From assembly GCA_028687435.1 (NCBI GenBank), contig JAQUAF010000012.1, forward strand, positions 1-64,000: a stretch of 64,000 bases of DNA. The letters run 5' to 3'. Below are positions 17,348 to 26,319 of this stretch, one piece after another. This stretch comes from Verrucomicrobiia bacterium (lineage in GTDB: Bacteria; Verrucomicrobiota; Verrucomicrobiia; JABWAM01). The position numbers and the translations under genes are program-made. The notes below the pieces were generated by a model. That model made no database searches, had not been told where the DNA came from, and saw nothing but the letters and a program-made list of their open reading frames with translations. Within the stretch, counting starts at the first letter, position 1. Each line of letters begins with the position of its first letter.

Positions 17348-18574
17348 TTATTTAAAAAGCTCCTTGATTGCGACCATGCGGCTTTGGCGCCGCGAGATTT
17401 CCGCCGCCTGGCCGATGGCGGTTGACCACATGCCGTGCTCGACGGTTGATTGGTTTTTCAGGCGGCCCTTGATGGTTTCCAGAAACGCGTTGGCCAGCGA
17501 GGGATCGGCGCCGCCATGTCCCCCGGATTCCTCGGGAACCTGGTAGGTGACGACCTCTCCGTTCCAACGCGGTCGCACGGTGATGGTGCGGTGGTGGAGG
17601 CTGGCCTCCGCCTGGCCGCGGTCTCCGACGACGGTGTACAGCCGGTCGGAGAGGGAGGTGATGAAACATTCCATGTGGCTGGCCTTGACGCCGTTTTCGT
17701 ATTCCACGATGGCAATACCGTTGTCGTGGGTGTCTTTGTCGGAGGTGTACATGCAGAGGTCCTTGGAGTAGCCATCCACTTTTTTGGCGGCATCGCTCCA
17801 CTGGCCGTTTGCGGTTTCAGCGAGGTCATACACATCCGGGCAGATTTTTTTGTACGGGCATTGGCCGCATGTCGGGCCGACAGGGATTCCGGGTTTGACC
17901 TTGAATGGAATGTGTTTGGGGGTCAGCACATCCACTCCGGCAAAGGCGCTTACCTTGACCGGTTTGGGGAATCCCAGGAACCAGTTGAAAATGTCGAAGT
18001 CATGGCTGCCTTTGTGGATCCACAGGCCGCCGCTTTTTGCGTAATGCCGGTTCCAGCGCGACATGTAGGTTCGTCCGCCGTCGTAAAACTCACGGTTTTC
18101 GATCAAAAACACCCGCCCCAGCACGCCGTCATCGATGATTTTTTTCAGCCGCTTCAGCACCGCGTGATGCCGCAGGTTGAATCCCATCATGACCACCTTG
18201 TCCGCTTTTTTGGCGGCAGCGATGATGTTCTGGCAGCCTTTGACCGTGGTGGCCAGGGGTTTGTCGATGAGGACGTTGATGCCGCCTTTCAACGCCGCCA
18301 CCGCGTTGGGTTCATGACAATAATCGGGGCTGGTGATCACTGCGGCGTCGAGTTTTTCGGACGCAATCATTTTTTCGACAGTGGGATAAAGACGCATGGA
18401 CCGGTTCAGCCTCTTTGCCGCAGCCTCCATTCGCACCGGATTTGGATCGCACAAGGCGGCCAGTTCCGCGTCCTTGCGCGTCGCAAGATATGAGCCAAAG
18501 GCGTTTATGCCCCGGCCTCCCGTGCCGATGATTCCAACTTTAAGGATGTTCTTTTTTTGATTTTTCGATGACAT
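17348..18574 (-). CDS. Gfo/Idh/MocA-family oxidoreductase (second)
   Basis: A 408-residue oxidoreductase paralogous to the first. The coenzyme loop VGIIGTGGRGINAFG is near canonical, then ITSPDYCHEPN, the lysine motif LIDKPLATT, and LWIHKGSHDFDIFNWF with the catalytic His/Asp pair. A four-cysteine stretch CGQCPYKKICPD (about residues 245-256) could bind a metal and is not part of the core fold. The N-terminus lacks a Tat signal. Together with the neighbouring hydrolase it probably handles oxidised or esterified sugars. Confidence 0.86.
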   Translation of the reverse strand: MSSKNQKKNILKVGIIGTGGRGINAFGSYLATRKDAELAALCDPNPVRMEAAAKRLNRSMRLYPTVEKMIASEKLDAAVITSPDYCHEPNAVAALKGGINVLIDKPLATTVKGCQNIIAAAKKADKVVMMGFNLRHHAVLKRLKKIIDDGVLGRVFLIENREFYDGGRTYMSRWNRHYAKSGGLWIHKGSHDFDIFNWFLGFPKPVKVSAFAGVDVLTPKHIPFKVKPGIPVGPTCGQCPYKKICPDVYDLAETANGQWSDAAKKVDGYSKDLCMYTSDKDTHDNGIAIVEYENGVKASHMECFITSLSDRLYTVVGDRGQAEASLHHRTITVRPRWNGEVVTYQVPEESGGHGGADPSLANAFLETIKGRLKNQSTVEHGMWSTAIGQAAEISRRQSRMVAIKELFK

Positions 18575-18623
18575 TTTTTTTAAACGGTTGATGTTTATTG
18601 CATGTGTTTGAAAACTTTATTGG

Positions 18624-18698
18624 CCGCAAAAAGGCACAAGAAGCGCAAGATGGATGGGGAACAGTTTGTTTTCTTGTGATTTTTTCGCCTTTTTGCGG
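18624..18698 (-). terminator. Intergenic hairpin built from CCGCAAAAAGGC words
   Basis: CCGCAAAAAGGC (18624-18635) pairs with GCCTTTTTGCGG (18687-18698), and inside it CACAAGAA (18635-18642) pairs with TTCTTGTG (18671-18678), leaving an 8-nt bulge. It separates the hydrolase gene from the second oxidoreductase on the minus strand and may attenuate readthrough. The same word ends the folK gene at about 12300. Confidence 0.55.
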
Positions 18699-18745
18699 TT
18701 GAGCATCATGGAAATGCCCGTGTTTTTTGATTTTAACATGGAGTT

Positions 18746-20698
18746 TCAATGAAATTTGCCAGGGCAGAATCGTTTGAGGTCGGGGAGGTCAAAATGCCTC
18801 AGCAAGCCATGGATGAGCAAGGCTTTGATGTCGTATGAATCATAAAAACGCGAGCGGACCAGTTGGGCAAAGGAACCAATGCCTTTTTCCACCCGCACGC
18901 GAACAGCCCGGCGGTCCAGAAACCCGGCGAGTTGGGCATAGAAACCGTGCCGGCCATGGGCATAGAGATGTGTTTTCTCCGTGGACAGTCCGGGCCACAA
19001 GGGGATGAGATCCAAGGCTCGGATCACATCGTAAACCCTCAGCGCCGCCAGGTTGTCATCCAGCCAGGTGAGATTGTCGGCCAGGGTGTGAACAGTGCCA
19101 TAGAAACCTTGGGGGGGGGTGCCGGTAAAATTATGGGGAACAATGGAGCCCATGCCGCTGACATTCAGAACCAGCGCGGCCCTGCCCCTGTCGCATTCGG
19201 TTTGCAGCCACTGCTGGTGGGCGGTCAATTCGGTGGCGCCGCCGTCCCAGACCGCCATGGTGACGGGCAGGGGGTATTCGTTGCCGTCCGGACGGAAAAG
19301 AATGCCATGGTTCATGACGCCTTCCTGACTCCACCAGACGGCCTCTTCCACCTTGAGGTTGCCCATGAGGGTTGTGCCATAAATCCGTGGGTTGAGAGGG
19401 CAGGGATGACGATCCTTGAAAACCCGCTTTTTGAGCCAAGCCACCGCCTGCCGGCATCGGGTGGCGGCGGATTGGCCGCGAAGCCGGGCTGTCAATTCAT
19501 CCAGACGGCTGACGTTGGCATCATAAACATAGCGGGCGCCTTTGATATCCTTCGAAACCTGGCCGGATTTCATGCAGGAAAGGCGGGGGGATTCGAGGAT
19601 TTCAACGGGATGATGCAGCCTGAGTTTTTTGCCGAGAAGGTGGTTGCAGAAAAACTCCGCCGAGGCTTGCGCCAGTTTTGGGGAATAACAGTGCAGGCTT
19701 TGATCCTCCACCATGTCGAGATTTTTTGCCGCGCCGCACAGTTTCCAAAGGCGCTTGCAACGTTCGACAGTGCGGCGGGCTCCCTCGATGGGGAAGAAAT
19801 CGTAGGTGACCGCGAGGATTCGGACGGGTTTGGGCGCCATGGCCAGCAGGATGTCCTCGTGATCGAAACCGGCGGCGGTGAATCCCGGCCAGATTTGTTC
19901 GGCGTCCTGCACGCCGCCGGAAAGCATGTAGGTTTCGCGGTTCATGATGAAGGTGCCCGGCGCCGCCGCCGCCACCCGGGGATCGGCCATCATCATCATG
20001 CTGGTTTGTGTTCCTCCGCCGGAATTGCCGGTTACGCCGATCCGGCGGGAGTCCACTTCGGGACGGCTGCAAAGATAATCGATGCCCCGCATGGCGTCGT
20101 GGAGAAAATACCGGGCGATGCTGTCGCCAAGGAGGCTGCATTGCGCGCCAGCGTAATCGTGTTCACGGGTGCCCCAGGAAACGGCCAGTTGTTGGGAGCC
20201 GGGCGCGCAGTAGCTGAACCGTTCGCCCTGACCGACCGGATCTTGGGCCATGACGATCAGGCCCGCATTGGCCAGCGTATGGCAGACATTTTGATAAGTG
20301 GGATATTGTTTGGCGTTTTCAGCGTGACCGCAAACGAAGAGGACGGCGGGATTTTTTCCTGTCAAACCGTGGGGGAGATAGAGATTTGCGGTGACATAGT
20401 GTTTGGGACGCGATTCAAAGATGATTTTTTCAATACGGAACCGTTTGGTTTCGATGCTGCCGGTGGTGCGGGGGTTCAAGGGGGAGTTGCTTGAAGGCAG
20501 ACCTCCCAGGCAATTGATGAAGTAGCGCCGAATGGCTTGTTGACGTTGAAGAAGCGTCTTGCGGGTTTTGATCCCATCGCGTGTTTGATCTCCGGCCAAA
20601 AAAGCTGCCTGGGAACGTTTCCAGATATGTTGTTTCAAATGGTCATGAACATCATGCCAAGCGGTGGGGGAATGGGATTCCAACGCGGATAGGTGCAT
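18746..20698 (-). CDS. Alpha/beta hydrolase, acetyl xylan esterase-like, two domains
   Basis: A 650-residue protein. The first hydrolase domain (about 60-380) has LFVCGHAENAK, the nucleophile elbow GNSGGGTQT, the Asp region TYDFFPIEGARR and the His region SLHCYSPKLA, matching the AXE1/dienelactone-hydrolase-like families that deacylate polysaccharides. The second half (400-650) resembles a degenerate hydrolase fold with a serine-poor core. No signal peptide is seen, so it may act on imported oligosaccharides. Its promoter contains a 14-bp palindromic operator, and the predicted transcript starts about 2 nt before the ATG at 20698. Confidence 0.75.
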   Translation of the reverse strand: MHLSALESHSPTAWHDVHDHLKQHIWKRSQAAFLAGDQTRDGIKTRKTLLQRQQAIRRYFINCLGGLPSSNSPLNPRTTGSIETKRFRIEKIIFESRPKHYVTANLYLPHGLTGKNPAVLFVCGHAENAKQYPTYQNVCHTLANAGLIVMAQDPVGQGERFSYCAPGSQQLAVSWGTREHDYAGAQCSLLGDSIARYFLHDAMRGIDYLCSRPEVDSRRIGVTGNSGGGTQTSMMMMADPRVAAAAPGTFIMNRETYMLSGGVQDAEQIWPGFTAAGFDHEDILLAMAPKPVRILAVTYDFFPIEGARRTVERCKRLWKLCGAAKNLDMVEDQSLHCYSPKLAQASAEFFCNHLLGKKLRLHHPVEILESPRLSCMKSGQVSKDIKGARYVYDANVSRLDELTARLRGQSAATRCRQAVAWLKKRVFKDRHPCPLNPRIYGTTLMGNLKVEEAVWWSQEGVMNHGILFRPDGNEYPLPVTMAVWDGGATELTAHQQWLQTECDRGRAALVLNVSGMGSIVPHNFTGTPPQGFYGTVHTLADNLTWLDDNLAALRVYDVIRALDLIPLWPGLSTEKTHLYAHGRHGFYAQLAGFLDRRAVRVRVEKGIGSFAQLVRSRFYDSYDIKALLIHGLLRHFDLPDLKRFCPGKFH

Positions 20699-20706
20699 AT
20701 GGAGTG

Positions 20707-20735
20707 AATGTATGCCATCGATGGCAGAAAATCAA
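20707..20735 (-). promoter_or_regulatory. Promoter with palindromic operator in its spacer
   Basis: On the minus strand, TTGATT (20735-20730), a 17-bp spacer and TACATT (20712-20707) form a promoter for the hydrolase gene. The spacer contains the perfect 14-bp palindrome TGCCATCGATGGCA (20713-20726) with a central CG, like LacI-type operators. The divergently placed GntR/LacI-type regulator 0.2 kb away is the natural candidate repressor, by inference. Confidence 0.6.
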
Positions 20736-20874
20736 GTTTTTTTCAGTTTTCAGAAGCGAAAAGGTATTTAATTGATAAGGCGTTGAGGTGAGATGGTTGA
20801 GGCCGGAGTTGATCGCGCCAAGTATTTCTGCATGAGCCTCCAAGGAGTCTCTGCGCCATTCTGTTTCCGAAAAA

Positions 20875-21981
20875 TCACCTTTTGGATGACGCGGGGCGGT
20901 GGCAGGCGCCCAGTTTGATGGGGGGGAGGCTGGGGAGGTTTTCGTCGAGGCGGTATTCCAGCATGTGGGCGGCCAGGTGTCCCCATCCGGCAATGTCGAA
21001 TTCCATACGTTCCACTTCAGGGGGCAGGCCGCGTTCGATTCCCTTGTTGGATTGGCAGGCCACCGCAAGGTCCCGCCCGATTTTCACCCCTTTTTCGGCA
21101 AGTTGACGGCAGACTTGCGCGCAATAGACATCGTCCATGACATAGAGCGCCGTGACGTTTTTTATCCGGGGCCATAATTCCGAGACAGGGTCATTGCCGA
21201 AGAAATGGAGCGCCTGGTCCAGTTTTTGTTCCTTGCAAAGGTTGGCGCCCACATGGAGAAGTTTTGCGGCTGGCGCGGTGTAGGCTTTTTCGAGAATGGC
21301 GATCCGGCGATGCCCTTGATCGGCCAGTTTTTGCAGCGCCTGCTGGCATGCGCCCGCAACATCGATGGAAATCGAATTGAACTCGGTTGCCAGATTGGGG
21401 TTGTGACACAAAAAAATTGCGGGGATGGAGATTTTTTTAAGAAGGGGGAGGATTTCGAGCGGCATCGTAAATGATATGATCAAGCCGTCGGCGGAGGAGG
21501 AAATCAGATCCGGCAATGCGTTCTGAAAACGCTCCCTGGGGGTGATCTGTTCGGGCGCGGATTTTGCCGTGATGTCATGTTCCCGATGTTGCGCATAGGC
21601 CATGATGCCGCCCAGCAGGGAGAGCGCAACAGGGTTGTTTGACGCCATCCCATGGTGGAATCCGATGCGATAGCGCCGTTGAACCACCACGCGCCTTGCG
21701 TGGAATTTTTCCCGCCCCTGCTGGCGCGCGCTTGTCTCAAAGTGATCGCGCAGGGATTGTTCGATGGCGGAATCCGGCATTTTCGTCAAAAAGGTTCCGC
21801 TTCCATGCCGCTGCTCCAGGACACCCATTTTGACCAGTTGGGCGATGGCGGTTCGCACGGGAAAACGGGAAACCCTCATTTCGCCGGCGATTTGCCGTTC
21901 CGAGGGAATCCGTTGGCCTGTTTTCCATCCGCCGCGGCGGATTTGTTCCAGGATGGCCTTGCCAACTTCTGACATTTTCAT
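20875..21981 (-). CDS. GntR-type winged helix with LacI-like sugar sensor
   Basis: About 368 residues from ATG 21981. Residues 1-65 are a GntR winged helix (GWKTGQRIPSERQIAGEMRVSRFPVRTAIAQL), with a wing at QRHGSGTF. Residues 90-360 resemble a periplasmic-binding/LacI sensor, with ADGLIISF, PAIFLCHNP and RRIAILEKAY. This AraR-like architecture represses sugar-use genes until a sugar binds. It sits between the hydrolase gene and the divergent metallohydrolase, in the right place to control both. The ligand cannot be deduced. Confidence 0.85.
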   Translation of the reverse strand: MKMSEVGKAILEQIRRGGWKTGQRIPSERQIAGEMRVSRFPVRTAIAQLVKMGVLEQRHGSGTFLTKMPDSAIEQSLRDHFETSARQQGREKFHARRVVVQRRYRIGFHHGMASNNPVALSLLGGIMAYAQHREHDITAKSAPEQITPRERFQNALPDLISSSADGLIISFTMPLEILPLLKKISIPAIFLCHNPNLATEFNSISIDVAGACQQALQKLADQGHRRIAILEKAYTAPAAKLLHVGANLCKEQKLDQALHFFGNDPVSELWPRIKNVTALYVMDDVYCAQVCRQLAEKGVKIGRDLAVACQSNKGIERGLPPEVERMEFDIAGWGHLAAHMLEYRLDENLPSLPPIKLGACHRPASSKR

Positions 21982-21987
21982 AAACAA

Positions 21988-22015
21988 AGCATACCAGTAA
22001 AATCCCACTTGTCAA
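21988..22015 (-). promoter_or_regulatory. Promoter of the GntR/LacI-type regulator gene
   Basis: On the minus strand, TTGACA (22015-22010) with a 16-bp spacer and TATGCT (21993-21988). Transcription would start about 7 nt further on, at roughly the first base of the ATG (21981), giving a leaderless mRNA. The -35 element is half of a TTGTCAAT/ATTGACAA inverted pair shared with the divergent promoter. Confidence 0.55.
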
Positions 22016-22052
22016 TTGATTGAGTTGCGAGGGAGGGCAAAATCCTTCATGA

Positions 22053-22080
22053 TTGACAAATAAAAAGAATGGTGTAGGGT
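22053..22080 (+). promoter_or_regulatory. Divergent promoter of the LamG-PHP gene
   Basis: TTGACA (22053-22058), a 16-bp spacer and TAGGGT (22075-22080). The predicted start is near 22087, within 2-3 nt of the ATG at 22089, so the message would be leaderless. A GGAGG abuts the ATG but leaves no spacing for normal Shine-Dalgarno use. Confidence 0.5.
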
Positions 22081-22088
22081 GACGGAGG

Positions 22089-24386
22089 ATGTTTAAAGAT
22101 AGACCGAGGAATCATATTAAAATTCCACTTTACAGCCACTTTGGTTGTTGGATGCTGGATGTTGCCGCCTTGGCGAGGGGGTGTGTGTTCTGTGGCGCGC
22201 TGATTTTGGTTGGGGCGGGAGCGGTGTGCGGGTGGGGACAAGATTCTGTTGGGCGGACGGATCGATTGATTGGAACGTATGCGCTGAATGAAGGGAAGGG
22301 AAAGGTTGTTCATGATCAATCCGCGAATGGTTGTCGTGGCGGCATTTATTTTGCCGAGTGGGTTTTCCAAGGGGGGGCATCCTTTTTGGAATTTGTTGCC
22401 CCGGCCAGTTGGGTGGACATTCCCAATGGGCGGCTTAATTTTTCCGGGGCCTTCAGCATTGAATTATGGGTTTGTCCCGCGGATTTGTCGGGGGAGCGGT
22501 TACTGGTCAGCAATGGGGTTGCCTGGATGAAGGAGGGGTATGAATTTGCGCTTGAGGACGGGCAGATGCGGTTTGCTCTTAACACGGATCAGGGATTTTT
22601 TCGGGCAGCAGGGCGCGGCAATGATTTGAAGCCGAAAGAATGGACTCATCTGGCGGCGGTTTATGATCCGGGAATCAGACTGCTCCGGCTATATGAGAAT
22701 GGCAGCCGAGTGGCCGAGGTTTCCGCGGCAGGGACGCTCAAGCCTTACGCTCGTTACAGGGGAAATCTTTGCCTGGGCGCTGTTGCGAGCGGGACTGCGA
22801 CGGCCCGGCATGAATCCAATGGCCAATTCCTGGGTTTTTTGCGCGATGTGCGGTTCCACGGGGCGGCGCTGACACAGCAGGAAGTCCGGCTCAATTATGA
22901 GGAGAACAAGGCCAATATGAAGGGGCAGTGTTCCTTCAAGCAAGAGCGTCTGGAACGGGAGCGGTCGGGAACCTTGTCGTTGGAGGTCGTGGACGAAGAA
23001 GGCAGGCCGGCTGGCGCGCGGATCCATGTGAAAGCCGGCGGAAAATACCAAGGGCCGAAAAGGTTGTTTTATCATCAGACCGCAGCCATGACCGATCCCG
23101 CCTATTTTTATGCCTTGAATGGCCGATGCGTCTTGCCGGTTCCGCCGGGAAAAGTGGAGGTTTGGGCGGTTCATGGGCCGGAGTATTTCATTCATCAAAC
23201 GAGTTGTGAAATCGGCGCGAATGAAAAAAAGACATTGCAGATCAAGCTTGAACGGATGGTCAAGCTGGCGGATCGGGGGTGGTTTGGAGGCGATCATCAT
23301 GTCCATTGCGGCACTCATGGCGCCCGGCAAAAGGGATTGCAGCCCGTCTGGGAGGAATTATGTCAAATGGCGGAAAGCGAGGGGCTGGCTTATTTGAATG
23401 TGGCGGAGCCGGGGAGTGAGCGTTGGACGACGGAAAAATTGATCGCAAAGAAAAACGGCATTGAAGGGCGTTCGCATTTTGATCTGGGCGGACATGTTCA
23501 TTATCTGAATGCCGCAAACGGGGAGCCGCCATCGCGCAAGACCTTTGCCTTTTTGGAGGCAAAACGGTTGAAAACCGCGGCTTGCATGCATGGGCATGGC
23601 GCGGTTGTGGCCCGTGACATGGCGGCGGTTCCTTTTGCGGAAGGCCGGATGTTGATGGATGTCTGGATGGTTCGGGACGATCTTCGCGCGTGGATGTGTT
23701 TCAATAATGTGGGAATCAAATTGCCGATCAGCGCGGGGAGCGACCATGATGCGAATGTTTTTGTGGGAACGGATCGCCCGGCGCTTGGGGGAAAGCGTCT
23801 TTATCTCAGGCTGGGAAAGCTGGATTGGGATGAAGTGGTTGAAGCGTATCGGGAGGGGAGAAGCTTTGCGACCAGTGGTCCGCTGTTGTTCTGTGAGGTT
23901 GAGGGAGTGGCGACTGGAGGGACGGTGATGCTGCCGGAAAAGGGCGGTGTTTTGCGGGTGAAGGTGGAGGCCCATGCGGCGCAGGGGATTGAAAAAATCG
24001 AATTGCTTCAAAATGGAGAGATCGTCCGAAGCTGGGATGGAAATGGAAGGGGGGCGGCGGTTGAATCCCTGACGTTGCCGGTGGATGGCTCCGGCTGGTT
24101 CTGCGCGCATTGCATTGCTAAAAAATCCGATTTCATGGGAAACGAGGCTTTTACCAGTCCCATTTATCTTCAGGTTGGCCGCTGTCCGGTCATGCCGCGG
24201 GAGCCGGATTTGTCCTTTTTGTTGAAATGGGTGGATGATTATAAAAACATTCTGCCTGCGGCCCGGGAAAAACGGCCGGCCTTGGATGTCGCGGAAATTG
24301 ACGAATGTCTCGACAGGCTGAGATTGTTTTATGAATCCCTCCGGACCAATCCACAGCCATGGGAGGGGCGGAGCCGGAATAATTGA
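22089..24386 (+). CDS. Exported LamG-like plus CehA/McbA-type PHP metallohydrolase
   Basis: A 765-residue protein. A signal-peptide-like segment covers residues 22-50 (an internal ATG at 22152 could be the real start). Residues about 60-280 form a concanavalin-like LamG module. Residues about 390-680 are a PHP/CehA-McbA metallohydrolase with GGDHHVHCGTHG, HGHGAVV and GSDHDANVF supplying metal ligands. The C-terminal 90 residues are helical. The combination suggests a secreted enzyme bound to a glycan that cleaves an ester or phosphoester; the substrate is unknown. It is transcribed divergently from the regulator. Confidence 0.75.
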   Translation: MFKDRPRNHIKIPLYSHFGCWMLDVAALARGCVFCGALILVGAGAVCGWGQDSVGRTDRLIGTYALNEGKGKVVHDQSANGCRGGIYFAEWVFQGGASFLEFVAPASWVDIPNGRLNFSGAFSIELWVCPADLSGERLLVSNGVAWMKEGYEFALEDGQMRFALNTDQGFFRAAGRGNDLKPKEWTHLAAVYDPGIRLLRLYENGSRVAEVSAAGTLKPYARYRGNLCLGAVASGTATARHESNGQFLGFLRDVRFHGAALTQQEVRLNYEENKANMKGQCSFKQERLERERSGTLSLEVVDEEGRPAGARIHVKAGGKYQGPKRLFYHQTAAMTDPAYFYALNGRCVLPVPPGKVEVWAVHGPEYFIHQTSCEIGANEKKTLQIKLERMVKLADRGWFGGDHHVHCGTHGARQKGLQPVWEELCQMAESEGLAYLNVAEPGSERWTTEKLIAKKNGIEGRSHFDLGGHVHYLNAANGEPPSRKTFAFLEAKRLKTAACMHGHGAVVARDMAAVPFAEGRMLMDVWMVRDDLRAWMCFNNVGIKLPISAGSDHDANVFVGTDRPALGGKRLYLRLGKLDWDEVVEAYREGRSFATSGPLLFCEVEGVATGGTVMLPEKGGVLRVKVEAHAAQGIEKIELLQNGEIVRSWDGNGRGAAVESLTLPVDGSGWFCAHCIAKKSDFMGNEAFTSPIYLQVGRCPVMPREPDLSFLLKWVDDYKNILPAAREKRPALDVAEIDECLDRLRLFYESLRTNPQPWEGRSRNN

Positions 24387-24442
24387 ATGTCTGCTTTGTT
24401 TCTGGCCGTTTGAACAATCGCAAAATGAAAAAAGGATGATCC

Positions 24443-26275
24443 ATGCAAAAAGATATGATGTTGGGATTTGTCTGGCTGTTGATTGGGAGTGCGATCGGTG
24501 TTTTTGGCGCCGAGGTTTTGCCGGAGAAAAACGCCGTGGCGAAGGAACAGCGGCGTCTGGAAATCCCGGCCGGAAAGGTTGAATTCAAGGATGTCCGGGC
24601 GCTGACGCTCTCCAATCCCATTCTTGGCGTTCCCATTCTTCCTCATGACATTCTTGCCGCAACCGGGGAGGAAAATCCGGCAAAAAGCGGCCTGCGGGTT
24701 GTGGCGGCAAAGGGGGAATACGAATCGGTCAGCGTGGTGATTCAGGCGCTGAAGAATCTTGAAAACCTTGTTTTGGAGGCCGGCGATTTGAAGAAAAGTG
24801 AAAAAGGAACCGTTATTTCCAGCGAAGAAATCGATGTTCGCGTTGTGAAGCGCTGGTATCAATCCGGAGAAGCGTGGACGGGGATCAAGCCTTCCAAGGT
24901 TCGGACATTGACGCCGGAACTTTTGCTCAAGAATGATGCCTTGGTGCGTGTGGACGAGAGGGAGGAAAAAAACCATCTTACGCTGCAATTTCCTGAAGGC
25001 AGGAAGGAGGTTTTGAGCAGCGATCCGACGGAGGTCAAATCGATGGTTATCCGCAAGGCCGAAGAGTTTCCTTTTCGCGACAGCCGGCAGCTTCAGCCGA
25101 TTGCCATGAAGGCCGGAGAGAACAAGCAGTATTGGCTTACCCTCCATGTCCCCAAGAATGCGGTTGCCGGGACTTATGAGGGGAGGATCAAGATGAAAAG
25201 CGGCGGCGAAGAACTCGGTTCGATTGCCCTGGAACTGCGCGTTTTGCCTTTTTCCCTTCCTTTGCCGAAATGCTGGCATCAGCCCGGCCAGGATTTTGTC
25301 AGTTCGATTTTTTATCGCGCGCGCCTTGGTTCGGAATCCGGCGGCCAGTCCTATCCCCAGGGGAGCGTATCGTCCGAGAACAAGAGCGAAGATCAGTTTC
25401 GCGCGGAGTTGAAGGACATGCTGGCCCACAATATTTTCAATCCCAATTGTTATCAGAAGGCCGGGGGGCTTGAGGCCTATCTGAAAATACGCAATGAGAT
25501 GGGGATGGGCGGACAGCCCCTCTTTTGGCTTGCGAGCGCGGCAAGGATGAAGGGGGAAACGGATGTGAAAAAACTTCAGGAACGCGTGAGACAGGACGTG
25601 GCGCTTGCCGGAAGGCATGGCGTCAAGGAGGTGTATTTTTACGGGATTGACGAGGCAAAGGACGACAAGCTTCGCGCCCAGCGGGAGGATTGGGAGGCGG
25701 TCCATCAGGCTGGAGGAAAGGTTTTTGCGACCGGCGTGAAGAGGAATTTTGAATCGGTTGGCGGTGTGCTTGATGTCCAGGTGCAGTATGGCGTTCCATG
25801 CGCCGAGTCGGTCAAAAAATGGCATGGAGCGGGACACAAGATTTATTGTTATGCCAATCCCCAGACCGGACCGGAGAATCCGGAGGTGTTCCGGCGCAAC
25901 TATGGACTGCTGCTGTGGAAGGCCGAATATGACGGGGCGATGACTTACGCCTACCAGCATTCTTTCGGGGATATTTACAATGATTTCGATCATGCGAAGT
26001 ATCGGGACCATGTTTTTTCCTATCCGACGGCGGATGGAGTGATTCCGACTCTGGCGATTGAAGGGTATCGCGAGGGGATTGATGACATCCGTTACGGAAC
26101 CCTGCTGAAGGCGTTGATTCTTGAAAACAAGGGGAAGGATGGGACGAAGGCTGAAAGGGCAAAAGAGGCTGAAAAATACCTGGAAACGCTGGATCTGAAG
26201 CGCGATCTGGGAGCGGTCAGGCAGGAATTGATCGACTGGATTCTCAAACTGCTGGATGGAGGCGGGATTGAGTGA
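24443..26275 (+). CDS. Exported DUF4091 glycoside-hydrolase-like protein (first)
   Basis: A 610-residue protein with a signal peptide (MLGFVWLLIGSAIGVFGAE). The N-terminal beta-rich region (60-270) ends in PKNAVAGTYEGRIKMK, and a TIM-barrel-like centre contains VYFYGIDEAK and GAMTYAYQHSFGDIYNDFD. The C-terminus has the DUF4091 signature PTLAIEGYREGIDDIRYGTLL. The family is annotated as glycoside-hydrolase-like; activity is not established for this member. It lies 56 nt after the LamG-PHP gene, probably in the same operon, with the pseudopilin gene 44 nt further on. Confidence 0.82.
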   Translation: MQKDMMLGFVWLLIGSAIGVFGAEVLPEKNAVAKEQRRLEIPAGKVEFKDVRALTLSNPILGVPILPHDILAATGEENPAKSGLRVVAAKGEYESVSVVIQALKNLENLVLEAGDLKKSEKGTVISSEEIDVRVVKRWYQSGEAWTGIKPSKVRTLTPELLLKNDALVRVDEREEKNHLTLQFPEGRKEVLSSDPTEVKSMVIRKAEEFPFRDSRQLQPIAMKAGENKQYWLTLHVPKNAVAGTYEGRIKMKSGGEELGSIALELRVLPFSLPLPKCWHQPGQDFVSSIFYRARLGSESGGQSYPQGSVSSENKSEDQFRAELKDMLAHNIFNPNCYQKAGGLEAYLKIRNEMGMGGQPLFWLASAARMKGETDVKKLQERVRQDVALAGRHGVKEVYFYGIDEAKDDKLRAQREDWEAVHQAGGKVFATGVKRNFESVGGVLDVQVQYGVPCAESVKKWHGAGHKIYCYANPQTGPENPEVFRRNYGLLLWKAEYDGAMTYAYQHSFGDIYNDFDHAKYRDHVFSYPTADGVIPTLAIEGYREGIDDIRYGTLLKALILENKGKDGTKAERAKEAEKYLETLDLKRDLGAVRQELIDWILKLLDGGGIE

Positions 26276-26319
26276 GATGCCGTGATGAAAACTAAGACAT
26301 TGTCTTCAATGTGTTGAAA

